A DNA stretch of 64,000 nucleotides from contig MCGT01000004.1 in assembly GCA_002104935.1 (NCBI GenBank), positions 62,001 through 126,000 on the forward strand. The letters are read 5' to 3'. The position numbers and the translations under genes were made by a program. Numbering within the stretch: the stretch's first letter is position 1; each line of letters opens with the position of its first letter. Below are positions 9,210 through 20,658 of this stretch, piece by piece. Source of the stretch: Hesseltinella vesiculosa (lineage: Eukaryota > Mucoromycota > Mucoromycetes > Mucorales > Cunninghamellaceae). The notes under the pieces are model-generated. The model did not search any database. It had not been told where the DNA came from and saw only the letters and a program-made list of their open reading frames with translations.

Positions 9210-12200
9210 ATGACAATTGAAGTACACAGATTTAAACAAAAGCAACTGAGGGAAAGGAGAGAAAGAGAAATCCAACAAGAAGATGAAGAAAGAGGTAATG
9301 TCCTACACAGACATAAGAAGCAAAATGACTCATGTTTACTGAAAAAAGGTGCCAAGCGGCAGCGAACTGGCCGTTCAGCAAGCACATCCAAAAGAAAGCA
9401 AGGACTGGATGAAATAATGGATAAACAGGCTGCTCGAGCTGCATTCCAAGCAAGTTTACCAAAATACGGTGCTCCCCGTCCATGCACAACTTGTCTGAAC
9501 GAAGCTTTTAAACTCGAAAAGCAAGGCGACCTTGACGCAGCAGAAATACGACGTGCCGCTGCCAAGACCCATTCAAAGTCGTCGAGCTCAAAATGTCCAT
9601 CTTATAAGCCTCGGAAACGTGTGTTGACAAAACGAAAGCTTGGCGGCACCACCCGCCAATACACCCTGAAACATGGCTTAGATACGCTGATCCGACGTCC
9701 CACCGATGACGTTGACCCCACCTCGGCACCCCCTTCAGCCTTGGTCGACGCCGTGGCTACACTTGCAAGACACAATCGGGATATCACAATCATGTCACAC
9801 CTGTTCATTCGACACTATGTGACAACCATCCTGAATCGACCAAGCCCTGTGATTCCACCAGCCATGTTTACCCAAATTTTCTTCACGTCTGTCTTCCAGC
9901 TGCTTATGGGGAATCAAATCACGAACAAGAAGGTTATGTCAGAAGAATTCCGACAAGACATTGAAACGACTTTTGCAGCATTCTGTGCTACCAATGGTCC
10001 CTCTGGAAGTGGTCCGCTGTGCCCCCCTGTGTCGTCCGCTGTGTCCCGCCACCGACCCATTACATTTGGCTTGGCCCTTGCATCGACCGCCATCCAATGT
10101 TCAAAAGATTGGAGAAACCTTGTGGTCGAAGGAGTTCCCGACTGTTTTATCAAGTTCATATCGACAAAACTACGAAGGCTTGTACCTGTAAGTTTGGTGT
10201 CAAGTTGAGGGAACTAGAAATAAAAAGAAAGCGCTTGTCTTACTTTTTTTTTACGCAGGAACTGAAGCATGGTCACGCTAGATCATATGCGCTTTATGTC
10301 TATGATACCATCGCACAGGACCCCAAATTTGCACCTGAACTTCCCAACATAGCAAGCATGAGTGCCGATTTGAAAGCCAAGGTCCAAAGCAAGTTTGACT
10401 ACGTGATCAATGACTGTAACGCCCTATTGGACCCGACTATCCGTCAAATCCAGAACGAATTGCAAGATATCCGAGCTTTGGCTGAGGAGCGGCAACGACA
10501 CCAAGCTTTCCAACGAGCATGCCGCGCGACACCTTCCACCGCCAATCCAGCTGCCTCATCCTCATCCTCGTCCAATGTTCCACCGTCACTGGCGTTTGAT
10601 CCTTTGACGTCAGCCGACATTGACTCAGAAGACGCGATGTCGTTGGATATGGCGGAATCCATCTCAACGGCGATTGGCCTGGATCACCTGTACCTTCAGT
10701 CCATTGCTGGATCTGACTCCGACAATGCCAGTAGCATAGCACCTGACGCTTTGGATGATCAGCACGACGCTATCACGAACAACAGCAACAACAATGTGAT
10801 GCTGACAACCGCAACTCTGTCACGATGGCCCCATCTCTTTCTACCAATCATGGCGAATGTGCTCCAAACGTTGGAGTCGTGGAACAACCACGACAACGAG
10901 TTACCTCCTGCCCTCCAAACCGAAGCCTCATTATCCTGGGTCCGCCATGTGCTTTCTGAAGTTCCCGATTGGAAAAAAATCGGCCACCAAAAACGAACAA
11001 GGCTTGTGTCGGCAATAGCAAAGGTGATCAACGACAGTTCTACCCCTTTTGATGCAAGAAAGCTACCCCGGTCCTTTGATGCTGAATCGCGCGACATCAT
11101 CAAAGGCCTTGTGGAAAATGCCAAACGACAGCTGAATGAAGGTTCATTTGCCCCAGCCACCTACCTGTACAGTCCTCCGTCACGTCTCTTTCCCTTGCTC
11201 CCAGTCCCAAGCTTTCGTCTACGTTTTGTCCGCATCAATTCATCAACCATGGGGACGCTCTTGAATCATTTTGGTATCAAGCCACCCCTTGCCTGTCCAA
11301 GCGTTGGACCTCCTGTCGAAAATGCTTCCGAGCCACTGGACTCGCCTCACAAAAACTTTGACCTCCTTGATCTTTCAAAGTTTAAGAAGTAAACCACAGA
11401 AGATGAGGGGGGGGGGAAAAAACAAAGCACTCACTTTTTTTTTGAACAAAGTCGAGGTGTGTTTGAGGACTCCATCATGTCCGATGGCCATTCTGTTTCA
11501 GTGACCTTTAAGAAACTGAAGCCTATCGACCAAGAAGAACCTCTTTCTCTGGAAGACATCAATGCGGATGATTTGGCTGATTGTCGGGTATGGGGCGTTG
11601 ACCCTGGCGTTGGACAAATTTTTGTTGCTGTAGACGGCTCTGATCCATCGGTCTACGACGTTGAAGGAGCCATGGCCTCTGACCCTCCGCATGAAATTCG
11701 ACGCTACTCCTCCAAGGAGTATTTCCATAATGCAGGCTTCCACAGGACCAACCAACGGATCCGTGACCTCAAGTCTCAGCATGGCATCGACACCTTGGAA
11801 AGCACGATCCCCTCCCCCTGCACCATGGACCTATCAAAGTTGGATCTGTATACGAAGGCTGTCCTGGAACGAGCTCAACTACTGAAAGATTTTTACGCTG
11901 AACATCTGCCACCTCTTCGATTCCTGAACTACAGAGGCCGCCAGAAAACTGATGGGGAACTCGTCAATATCTTCTTGACAGGTGGTAACAAGTATGGACG
12001 ACAGAGCGACCGTGAACTGGTAGATCTTACTGTGCCAGAAGGAAATGTGTCAATGCAATCTCCTCAAGAAGAGCAAGTTGATATGGACGCATATGAGCAT
12101 GATGGCCCACATGTTGCTACGACAGAATCAGCACTCCCTTTGGCCTTGTCACCTGTCCTTTCCGCTCCACCGCATGCAACATCACAACCGAGCGTGGGCA

Positions 12201-13314
12201 CCAACCCAACAAGTCGCGCCACTGCCATTGCCACTGCACATGGCGCTATCGCTATCGCTATTGCGGAAGGCTACGCCCCCTCGATCAGAATTTCTATCGA
12301 TAATCCCCAGCCCCAAGAGCCAATGCAAACTGGGACCCGAGCGACAACAACCTTGCAGCAAGTTACTCCTGCGATGCCATTGATCTCTACCCAGCCTTCA
12401 GTCCAAATGCGCCATGGAAGTGCCACTAGCATTGCAACTTCACAAAACGCGGTTGCCATTGCCATTGCTGGCAACCGTGCTCCCTCGATCAACATATCCT
12501 CTGCTAGCACCACGTCACATGACTCTTTCCCGATTGAAAATGACAACCCTTCGGTGTCGATCATTGGCACGTGTTCTGAGCCCAGTATTGCTGTAGATGT
12601 GGGTGACACTGCATTCGCCTTAGCCTCGACCTCACCACTGTCGTTTCAGGAGCTACAGCCAATGATCGATTCGCCCTCCCGCCGGCGTAGCGAAACTGCT
12701 CCAAGCCCACATGCACCTCAGAGTTTCGCAAATGAACCTGATGTCTTGACCGACGTGAATACCCCACCACCCCTTCCTCGGTATGTTTTGATGTAGTTCA
12801 TCCTTGAACGACAACTGATATATTTTATAGACAAAAATGGAGGAAGCAGGAATTTGTTCCAACACCAAAGAGCAAGGTAACCCTGGTTTGCTTGGGTGAT
12901 GGTAAATTTGGTCGTCGTTCGTTTCAAGGCCATCCCAGCGGCCTGGCCGCCCGCTTGAAGAAGCTGCTCCAAAGAGCAGATCGAGAAGATCGATTGGTGT
13001 TGTTGTCCACGGACGAAAAGTGGACATCTCAAGTGTGTAGCAAGTGTGGCCGTCAAGGTTGCAAGCCCTTGGAGACAGCCGGATCAAAGTTGCATTCTGT
13101 CACTGTTTGCGGTAACTGTGGACAGCTTTGGCAACGCGATTCGAACGCTGCTCGAAATATATTATCCATCGCTCGCCTTGCCATGGAAGGTGCCTCCCGT
13201 CCCCAAGTCCTTTCGGAGAAGTCAACCAACCAAGGTGGCAGTGGCCCCGGCCCGATGGACAACCCTCCTCCTACCACTTCCCCCATTGTGCATAATGAAA
13301 ATGTACAAGCTTAG
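9210..13314 (+). CDS. Fanzor (eukaryotic TnpB-like) RNA-guided nuclease, apparently intact
   Basis: Four exons (9210-10187, 10259-11388, 11452-12780, 12831-13314) join in phase to 1306 residues. In order: basic NLS-like stretch (about 45-63); zinc motif with C92, C95, H121 and C129; a long helical region; the DGHSVSVTF strand; RuvC-I WGVDPGVGQIF (D753); YSSKEYFHNAGFHRTNQRI; a low-complexity Ala/Ile-rich insert (about 895-1120); the glycine motif LGDGKFG (D1169) with GHPSG; STDEKWTSQVCSKCG with E1208; zinc ribbon Cys 1215, 1218, 1239, 1242; and RuvC-III WQRDSNAARNI (D1249). Fanzors are homologues of TnpB that cut DNA guided by an RNA encoded near the gene's 3' end. No stop or frameshift is seen, so it may be active. 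It is longer than many Fanzors because of the insert. The start was chosen after a pyrimidine leader; an in-frame ATG at 9111 is less likely. Confidence 0.88.
12185..12508 (+). repeat. Duplicated Ala/Ile-rich segment inside the Fanzor gene
   Basis: Two imperfect copies (12185-12301 and 12392-12508) encode QPSV...AT-IAT--A-AIAIA----APSI-IS. The copies are about 207 nt apart and diverged at the DNA level. They fall between RuvC-I and the GDG motif of the Fanzor protein. Confidence 0.75.
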
Positions 13315-14025
13315 GGCTTTCCCGTAAGTGCTTTTTTTTTTGACGAAAGACTCACCATCCTCTCCCTCTTTTCTCCTTTATCATGGATCTAATCCATTAT
13401 TTGGTGAGTGCAATATCTCATTGCCCTCATATTCTAAACTGACGCGGATATTTTCTTCTTTTGTAGCCTCCTGTACGACTTTTTACTTTTCAAATCTTTT
13501 TTTTTTTGGAAATACAGTAGTCTTGGTTGGGTTTTTGGGGGGTTCCTGTCGGTGTTTAAAACCCAAATTCGGAGGTGATTTTCCTAAATTTGGCGTTTTT
13601 TTTAGCAGAGCCTGTTCCTAGAGCATGTCGCTGGGCGGAAGTTAAATATGGCAATCCAATTTTTTTTTCACCTGTGCGCCTGATGTTCAGACCCAAACCA
13701 GAACACGGCGAGTCTTTGAAAATTCCCGCGGGCCAAGGAATAGGATGTTTTTACATTTCTAGCATGATTTTTGGTCTTGAGAAATTCCCGAGTCATTCCC
13801 AGCAACTTGTCTTTTGGTATGTCAGCCAATAATACAAATAAATACTGTCAAACGGCACTGTGGGGAGAGGTCATGTGCTCATTGAGGACTGGCGAAGGAG
13901 GCATTTATTACTTTAAAAAAAATAGACGGTGCACTACTATTACATGATGGAGGGTGAATAAAATTAAAAAAAAGGAGGCAGTTACAAGCAGCAGGCATTA
14001 GAAGAAGAAGCAAGGGGGAAAAAAT
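13315..14025. other. Intergenic: Fanzor 3' flank
   Basis: Downstream of the Fanzor stop lies the region where a guide (omega) RNA and the element end would be expected. It holds a TACAGTAGTC sequence at 13513 resembling a Tc1-type terminus and an imperfect hairpin at 13563-13593 (CCAAATTCGGA pairing with TCCTAAATTTGG). No matching second terminus was found by eye. No coding gene recognised. Confidence 0.4.
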
Positions 14026-15235
14026 CTACTCGTCATCATCCTCCTCACCCTCACCACCTTCTGCATCTTCGCCCTTTTCACCCTTGGTCACGTAAGTTTC
14101 GCAGGGAATGGAGGTGACCTGTCTGGATTTCAACTCCACCACGCTCAGGCTGCGACCATAGACGCAGCCACTGTCAAGACCGATAGAATAGGACTGCATT
14201 AGCAAACCCTCCTTGGCAGAGTGACCATAGTAGACCGTCATCTTCTCGCCTGCGTTATCTTCTTGCTCTTCATTCCACAATGTAGACCAAGTAGTACCAG
14301 CCTTTTTTTTCTTGGTGGGTTCGCCGTCGTCGTCGATGACACGCATGGTCATGGAGTAAAAAGGCTCTTGCTGGGTAAGGTCGGTGATGCCTGGGTCCAG
14401 ACCGGCATGGACAATCACAGAGTTGTTCCATTGAGGTAGGTACATGATGGCAGGACATGACGATAAATAGTCATAGTCTTCCTTGGAAATGTTGCTAAAA
14501 ATAGTAAAAAAAAAAAAAAAAAAAGGACGATGGTAAACATCGCAATGCACAAAGAGTGGCGCGTTCCATTTTTTACCTAGCGATGCGTGCATGGTAGTTT
14601 GAGAGTTTCAAATGATCAATTACATCGTCACCTTCGGGGAGCATGCCATCGGTGGTATCATCTTCAGGATCGGCAGCAGAGCCAGTTTGGAGCTCGTAGG
14701 TTTTGAAACGGATGACCTTGTCGTCGTGGTTGCCACGGACACACCAGGCTCCCAGCTCCCGTGCACGGCGGACGACGCCAATGCTGTCTGGGCCTTTGGC
14801 CACGAGATCCCCGGCCAAGATCAGTAGGTCATTGCTGGGGTTGAATTGGATTTCCTCGATCAGCTGATTGAACTCGTCGAGACAGCCATGAATATCACCC
14901 ATGATAAAGACACGCTCTCGGTCCGGTAGAGCACCGTCTTTGCGGACTTCCAGGCGTTTGAGGTTGGCATACTTTGAAATGGCTTGGGCATTGACCAGAC
15001 CATCTCCATTGCGGTAGATAGTGACGTCTTGGTCGGCAGGATTGTCGTTGGCGGCACGGTAGTTTTTTCCCGTCGTTTTCTTCTTCTGAATGATCACCAC
15101 TGTCACTGCAATGACCACCACAATGGATGTCAGTGCTGTCAGACCAATGAGCCACCATAACCACCGAGGCCGTTGCTTTTTTTCTTCGCCTTGCGAAAGA
15201 GGTGAGAGGTTTTCTTTCGTATCTTCGACTGTCAT
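14026..15235 (-). CDS. Membrane-anchored PPP-family metallophosphatase (Ppn2-like)
   Basis: Two exons (14577-15235 and 14026-14494) give 375 residues. After a charged N-terminus there is one transmembrane helix (WLWWLIGLTALTSIVVVIAV), then the calcineurin-like metal motifs GDIHG, GDLVAKGPDS, GNHDDKV and, in exon 2, YGHSAKEG. The tail is acidic (EGEEDDDE). This single-pass architecture with a lumenal phosphatase domain resembles yeast Ppn2, a vacuolar endopolyphosphatase, which suggests polyphosphate turnover; substrate is inferred. The intron has an A/T tract beside the 3' splice site. Alternatives are other bacterial-like PPP phosphatases. Confidence 0.82.
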
Positions 15236-16103
15236 GAGGAAAAGAGAAGGTCGAACTCTTCAGTGGTATCGAAACAAAAGGTGAAGCAAAGGGGAGATAG
15301 CCAAATGAGATAAAGAGGAGAGGGAAAAAAATAGAAAAAATAAACGAAGGAAAAAAAAAATCTGAAGGAAAAAATTAAAATGGCCATGACCGCGTCCCTT
15401 GAGATGCAAAAGATATCGATTGTTCATGATTGAATTTCCGAGGCATTTCTTGATGATGATAATCCAGCAAGGTCCAAATTCAGCTCATCCATTGGTTTCC
15501 ACCGTGTTTTCTGTTTGAATCATTCAAAATCCATCGACGTTTTGCTTTGCCTTGTTTCAAACAGCGCCCGCCTCAAAACGGCAGGTGAGGCTTTCATTTT
15601 TGGGCAAGCATGAAGAGTGAAAAATTGCGCAAGGAGGATCAATAGCGTCAATTGCAATGGAAGCCGAGGGTAGCAGCATTCCTTTTTGGCAATGTCCTAT
15701 TTTTCGGAGCGAGGGCGATTATGCAAAAAAAAAAATAAGAAAAAAAACGGTTAAAGAAGCGGCAAATGCCATGTGTAAAGAAAAAAAAGAATGCGTATGC
15801 ACGTGTATGGCTATTGAAGGCTTAATCATCCAAGCCGAAAAGCGATCCAGGTAAAAAAGGAACGAGTAGAATGCATCATGATACAGTATTGCGTCGCTGA
15901 CATTTTTTTACAGCCATGCATTGGTTTATTATGATTGGTCAGTCGGAGCCATTGGCCAATGGCTGGCCAAAAAAAAAAAAAAGACGCAGGCGCTTCTTTG
16001 TCTTTTCACACTCGCCTTTTTTTTTTTAATCACTTCATCCTCATCCTTGTTTTTCCTCCACATTCTCTTTTTGTTTCGTCTATTTACTTGATAGTTTGTT
16101 CGA
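15236..16103. other. Intergenic: divergent promoter region
   Basis: Lies between the divergent phosphatase and FHA-RING genes. It contains several CCAAT-box motifs in both orientations, the clearest cluster at 15935-15965 (GATTGGTC...CCATTGGCCAATGG), then a T/C-rich leader before the ATG at 16104. Confidence 0.55.
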
Positions 16104-17667
16104 ATGCACAGTCTCCGCCGTGTCCGAAGTCAATCATCAAGCACCAACACTGGGCCTCATCTGTTTAGTGGATTCCAGCAATGGCGTCGTAGAAGACCAT
16201 CTGCGTCAGTTCCATCCTCACCATCCGATACTCAAGCACACTCTGGTTCAGCTATAGCTACGGCATCTACTTCTTTGGCAGCTCTGCAAGATCATCCGGA
16301 GCCCAATGAAGCGCCTTCTACCGATCAGGAGTGTTCTCATTCCACCAACGATACCCAGCCGCCATCTTTAGTCACCGATCCTTCCTCTAATCCAGCCGAT
16401 GGGGTACCTATTCGGCTTGTTCCTAACCTTGGCACCAACACTCGATGTTTTGTGTTTGATGTCATCGACCGGGTTCTGGAGCCCAACTACAAAATCAAGA
16501 TTGGCCGTTACAGCGAACGCCATGTCAATAGCGATCGACTCTCTTTCAAAAGCAAAGTGGTGAGCAGGACTCATGCTGAAATTTGGGTGGATGAAAACAA
16601 AAAGGTAAAAAAAAAAAAAAAAAGCATCGCTAAAAAACATTCATCTTTCAACTTTCTAGGTGTACTTGAGGGACGTGGGCTCGTCCAGTGGGACGTTTGT
16701 GAATCATGTGCGACAATCCCCTTCGAATGTGGCCAGTGCTCCGATGGAACTGAAGGATGGCGACCTGATCCAGCTGGGTGTTGATTATCAAGGCGGGTGG
16801 GAACAAATGTATCGTGCCGTCAAGATGCGTGTGGAAATCAACCGACATCAGCAACCATCACAGCAATTCCAACGACAAGCTTTTCAAAATCTACGACATC
16901 ATTTGCTCGGCACGACCCCACCTTTGAGCACCACGCCTACCCATCCTACCAGCCTTGTGGAATCCACGACATCGGGTGACCCTGCCTTGACAGCTGCCAC
17001 TGCTGTGGAACCATCCGTCGCTCATTCGCAGCCCAATCTCGATACCCTCCGCGCGTCCATGCAAAGCACCAACGATTTTAGCCTTTTGGCAGCCCAGCAC
17101 CGACCCACCTCGATTGCCGACATCCAGGAGTGCTGTATCTGTTTGTATGCAATTGCACCGGTACAGGCCTTGTTTGTGACGCCTTGCTCGCATGTGTACC
17201 ACTTCAAATGCTTGCGCCCCATCATCTTCCAACACTACCCAGCCTTCAGCTGCCCTCTGTGCCGAAGCTATTTTGATCTGGAAGCCAGTGTGTCTGTGGA
17301 AGTGAGCGAAGTAGCCGAAGCCCTGGGCTTGTTGTCAACCCAGCCAAAACCGTCTCCTAGCATTTCGACCGAGCAGCCTGGCACCTCATTGCAACCCCTG
17401 GATGACGACTCCATGCAAGATGCCGGCGATGACGACGACCATGAAGGAGAAGACGCCGAAGAAAGAACGTCGTCGGACCAAGAAGAATTAATCGCTTCGT
17501 CATCCTCCATTGCCCCGCAGCCCACTCCCGTCAAACGAACCGCCAATGGGCCTGATCTCCATATCCGTACCGGCTCCAATCTTGATACTTCGCTGTTGTC
17601 CACCACGCTTGTCGAAACCCCTACAATGGATCAGCCTGATCTGCACCATCCTTCCTCTCCCAACTAG
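16104..17667 (+). CDS. DMA1: FHA-RING E3 ubiquitin ligase, Dma1/Dma2 (CHFR/RNF8-like)
   Basis: Two exons (16104-16604, 16660-17667) give 502 residues. A Ser-rich N-terminus leads to an FHA domain (IKIGRYSER, SFKSKVVSRTHAEIW, then across the intron VYLRDVGSSSGTFVN and LKDGDLIQLGVDY). The RING follows: CCICLYAIAPVQALFVTPCSHVYH...C...CPLC, with all C3HC4 ligands present. The C-terminal third is acidic and low complexity. FHA binds phosphothreonine; the fungal Dma proteins ubiquitinate septins and septation-network targets to time cytokinesis. A septin gene is also in this window, but not adjacent. The intron begins with GTA and a long A run. Identification is strong. Confidence 0.92.
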
Positions 17668-17821
17668 ATGCTCAAAAACGACCCTCCTTCTTTCCCACAA
17701 TCCACTGTATTTTGCTTCATTCATCTTGTTGATTTTTTTTTTTTGTTCATCCCCTTTTTCGCCTTGCTTTTTTTTTGATGTTTGATGATAAAAAGAATGC
17801 ATTCATTGACTTTTTTGTATT

Positions 17822-17865
17822 TTTATTATTATATTATTATATGTGTACTATTATGATTATTATTG
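17822..17865. repeat. ATT/TAT simple repeat
   Basis: A short imperfect (ATT)n microsatellite between the convergent 3' ends of the FHA-RING and trehalose phosphorylase genes. Confidence 0.8.
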
Positions 17866-17909
17866 GCATAGGTAGCAGTCAGAAGACAGGAACGAGCGCA
17901 CGGGCGAGT

Positions 17910-19822
17910 TTACACCATTTCCAAGGAATGATCACGGAAGGTGGCAGGCGGTTGGAAATGATATTTGTCAAACCAAAAGGTGCGGACGTAGCGGTTATGG
18001 CCGAGACCGTTGATGAGCTTATTGGTGTGTTGGACGTCCAGCATACCCTTGCTTTCGCCAGGGCAGTCGGTCATTTCGTTGCACAGGTGGATCCAAGCCA
18101 TGGTGTTCCACACGGTGAAATATTCCTCGGTCAGGGTGGCCAGCCCAGCGTTGCTCATGGACTTGTGCAAGGCAGGATCGGTCAGCAGCTGGTAAAGGTG
18201 GTCGGCAACGCCTTGGATATCACCGATGGGCACCAGGAAGCCTGTGACGTTCCGGATGATCTGCAATGGAATGCCACCAGCCTCGTATGCGATCAAGGGC
18301 ACGCCTTTCTGAAATGCCTCGGTCACCTTGACCTCGAATCCTTCGCGGTGGGAGAGCTGCAGCGCGACATGGGCACCCCGGAGGATCATGTTGAGCAGCT
18401 GGTCGGATGGCTGGAGGCGGGCAGCAATGATGTCGTCTTGGATCGAGGCAAAGGGTGTCGAGTGGATGGTGGCATGGGTTTGTTCGTAGATGATTGAGCC
18501 GTCAGGGTCGTCGATCGAGCCATGGCCACAGAGCACCAGTTGCGGGATGGCACTGTCTGGGAAGCTTTCGGCGTCCATGCGGGAGCGCAGGAGCCGGTAA
18601 GCCTCGAGCACATCCGGGATGCCTTTGGACGGGTCGAATCGAGCCACCTGGACAATGTAGGGTCGTGACCAGTCGACCTCGTTGGCTCCTTGGTCCATGC
18701 ATATACGGTTGAACACCGAACGATAGTACGTCATGGTACCATGCGATAACTCCTTGTTCAGGCCATCCAAAGGGTCGGTGCATGCCGGAAGCAAGCAAAC
18801 GTTTTCTCGAGGCACGTCGTCTGGCACAAAGCTATTCATTGGATGCGCCACAAACAAGTCAGCATGTTGAACGAAGCTCCAGATGAAACTACGAGAAAAA
18901 CAGCATCGGATGGTCAGCGTATCTTTTATATTTTTTTTTCGGTTTGTCGGCCAGTAAGCTTACTTCCAGGTGATGGCTTGAGGGCCGTGGGGATCCTGCC
19001 GGATCAAATCAGCTCGGATTTCAATATGGCTGCGATAGATGATACGTGTCTTGGGCGAATGCTTTTTGATGTAAGGAATGACACCGCAAACTAAGAAGGA
19101 AAAAAAGAAAAGGCCATTGGTTGTTTTCCAAGAAAGTGTAGACTTGCCTTGGGGGTCATCAATGATAATGACATCGGAGGATGCAATGGGCCCGTCTTTA
19201 CCGAGCCAGAACCGTTCGACATTTTCGCGAGTCCATTCCTTGAACATTTCCTTATCATCCTCGTTCAAGCATACGTCTGGAGGAGCCACCCCTTGCAAAA
19301 CATTGTGGAATTTCCGTTTGGTAATATCAAAAACCTCGGGTTTCGGGCGGGCCACGTACCCTATGAAGAATGAGAATGTAAGATGAATAAAAAAGGGTCA
19401 AGGATGATCTGTTCCTCTCTCAACAATGGCCTTACAATGAACAGTGATACCATTCAATCGTAGAAATCGCACCAAGGCGTGTCGCATCAAGGCCACTGTC
19501 CATGAAGTAAAATTATAAAAAAAAAAGAAAGAACGTCAGGTGTCATTTTTTTTCTTTTTTTGACAGGATTACCACCACCGCCCTGCGGCGTAGAATTAAA
19601 ATAGCTGACGCGGAGATTCTTGCGCTTAAATTCTATAGCCATTTCATTCCACACCCGCCAACTATCCTTGCTTACTAGTTTTTCATAATCTGCCAAATCC
19701 ACCAAGCGAATCAGATGGTCAAAGTCCACTATTTAAAAAAAAGGGTGTCAGACAAAAGCGTAGGTTTATTTCCTGCTTACCTTCGACCTAGGTGATGACG
19801 GGGCATGGGAAAAAGTGGTCAG

Positions 19823-19868
<46 letters not shown>

Positions 19869-20374
19869 TCGTGACGGAAGCCAACAGATATACGAGGCAA
19901 GTTGCCAGGGTATTGGGGAGAGAGCCATATGACGGCTTTACGAACGCAAGCGCTGGCCCGTTCATCGCTCGTGGGGGCGTCGGTCTGAACTTGAAAAGGA
20001 ATGGCGTCGAGGTCTCGCCAGAAGGCGGTCAAGACAGAAGCTGCCGGATGGATACTGCAAGTCTGAGGACTGCAGGCGACAATCTGAACTTTGTACTGTT
20101 GCGAGGTAGCGTACAAGCTGACGACCCGAAGCAGCTGTTCCAACTGCTGACGGGAGCATTCTTCGGGCGTTGCGCCTGACGAATGTTTTTTCAGCGTGCC
20201 ACTGTAGTAATCGGTTGTGTATGACCCGTCATGTACCGAGATAGTATAGAGACTTTCATTGGATTCCTCGTTTGTTTCCACATCCAGACCTAGGTAAACA
20301 GCTTGAGGGATGCTGGCGGCGGAGAACCGGCGACTTGGTGGTTGACATGGAATGTCGTCTGGGCTGGGAGGCAT
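17910..20374 (-). CDS. Retaining trehalose phosphorylase / trehalose synthase, CCG-9 type (GT4)
   Basis: Seven exons join in phase to 682 residues: 19868-20374, 19781-19787, 19573-19728, 19436-19495, 19148-19360, 18964-19090, 17910-18888. Family motifs include VGFRHEVEVD (formed only if the 7-nt microexon is used), NSTPQGGGVALMRHALVRFL, IIIDDPQVCGVIP, HADLFVAHP, VARFDPSKGIPDVLEAY, and the donor-site EX7E block HREGFEVKVTEAF...YEAGGIPLQI. The enzyme interconverts trehalose plus phosphate with glucose and glucose-1-phosphate and belongs to stress-sugar metabolism. The intron after DDPQ begins with GC rather than GT. The intron before the microexon carries a 41-nt homopolymer. A divergent promoter of about 280 nt is shared with the methyltransferase gene. 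Confidence 0.9.
19825..19865. repeat. 41-nt T homopolymer in an intron
   Basis: Poly-T on the plus strand (poly-A on the coding strand) starting right after the donor GT of trehalose phosphorylase intron 1. Confidence 0.9.
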
Positions 20375-20658
20375 GGTTTTTCTCTGTGAAAGTGTGGATG
20401 GGAAAGGATACCTTTTTATTTTTAGTTGAAAGAAAAAGGATTTTTTTCGGACGCATTTGCATTGACAATCCCTTGTTGAGTTGAAAAAGAATTGAAACTT
20501 GACGAATATGATTTCCGCAGGTGCATGTCAAAAAAAAACCACAGACAAGAGCGTGCCTCGAACCCCAAAAAGGCAAGCGTGCAAGTCGAAAAGTAAAAAA
20601 GGGCAGATGTTCATTTTCCTTCTTTTTTCTTTCTCTTTAGTTTTTTTTTTAAAGCCGG

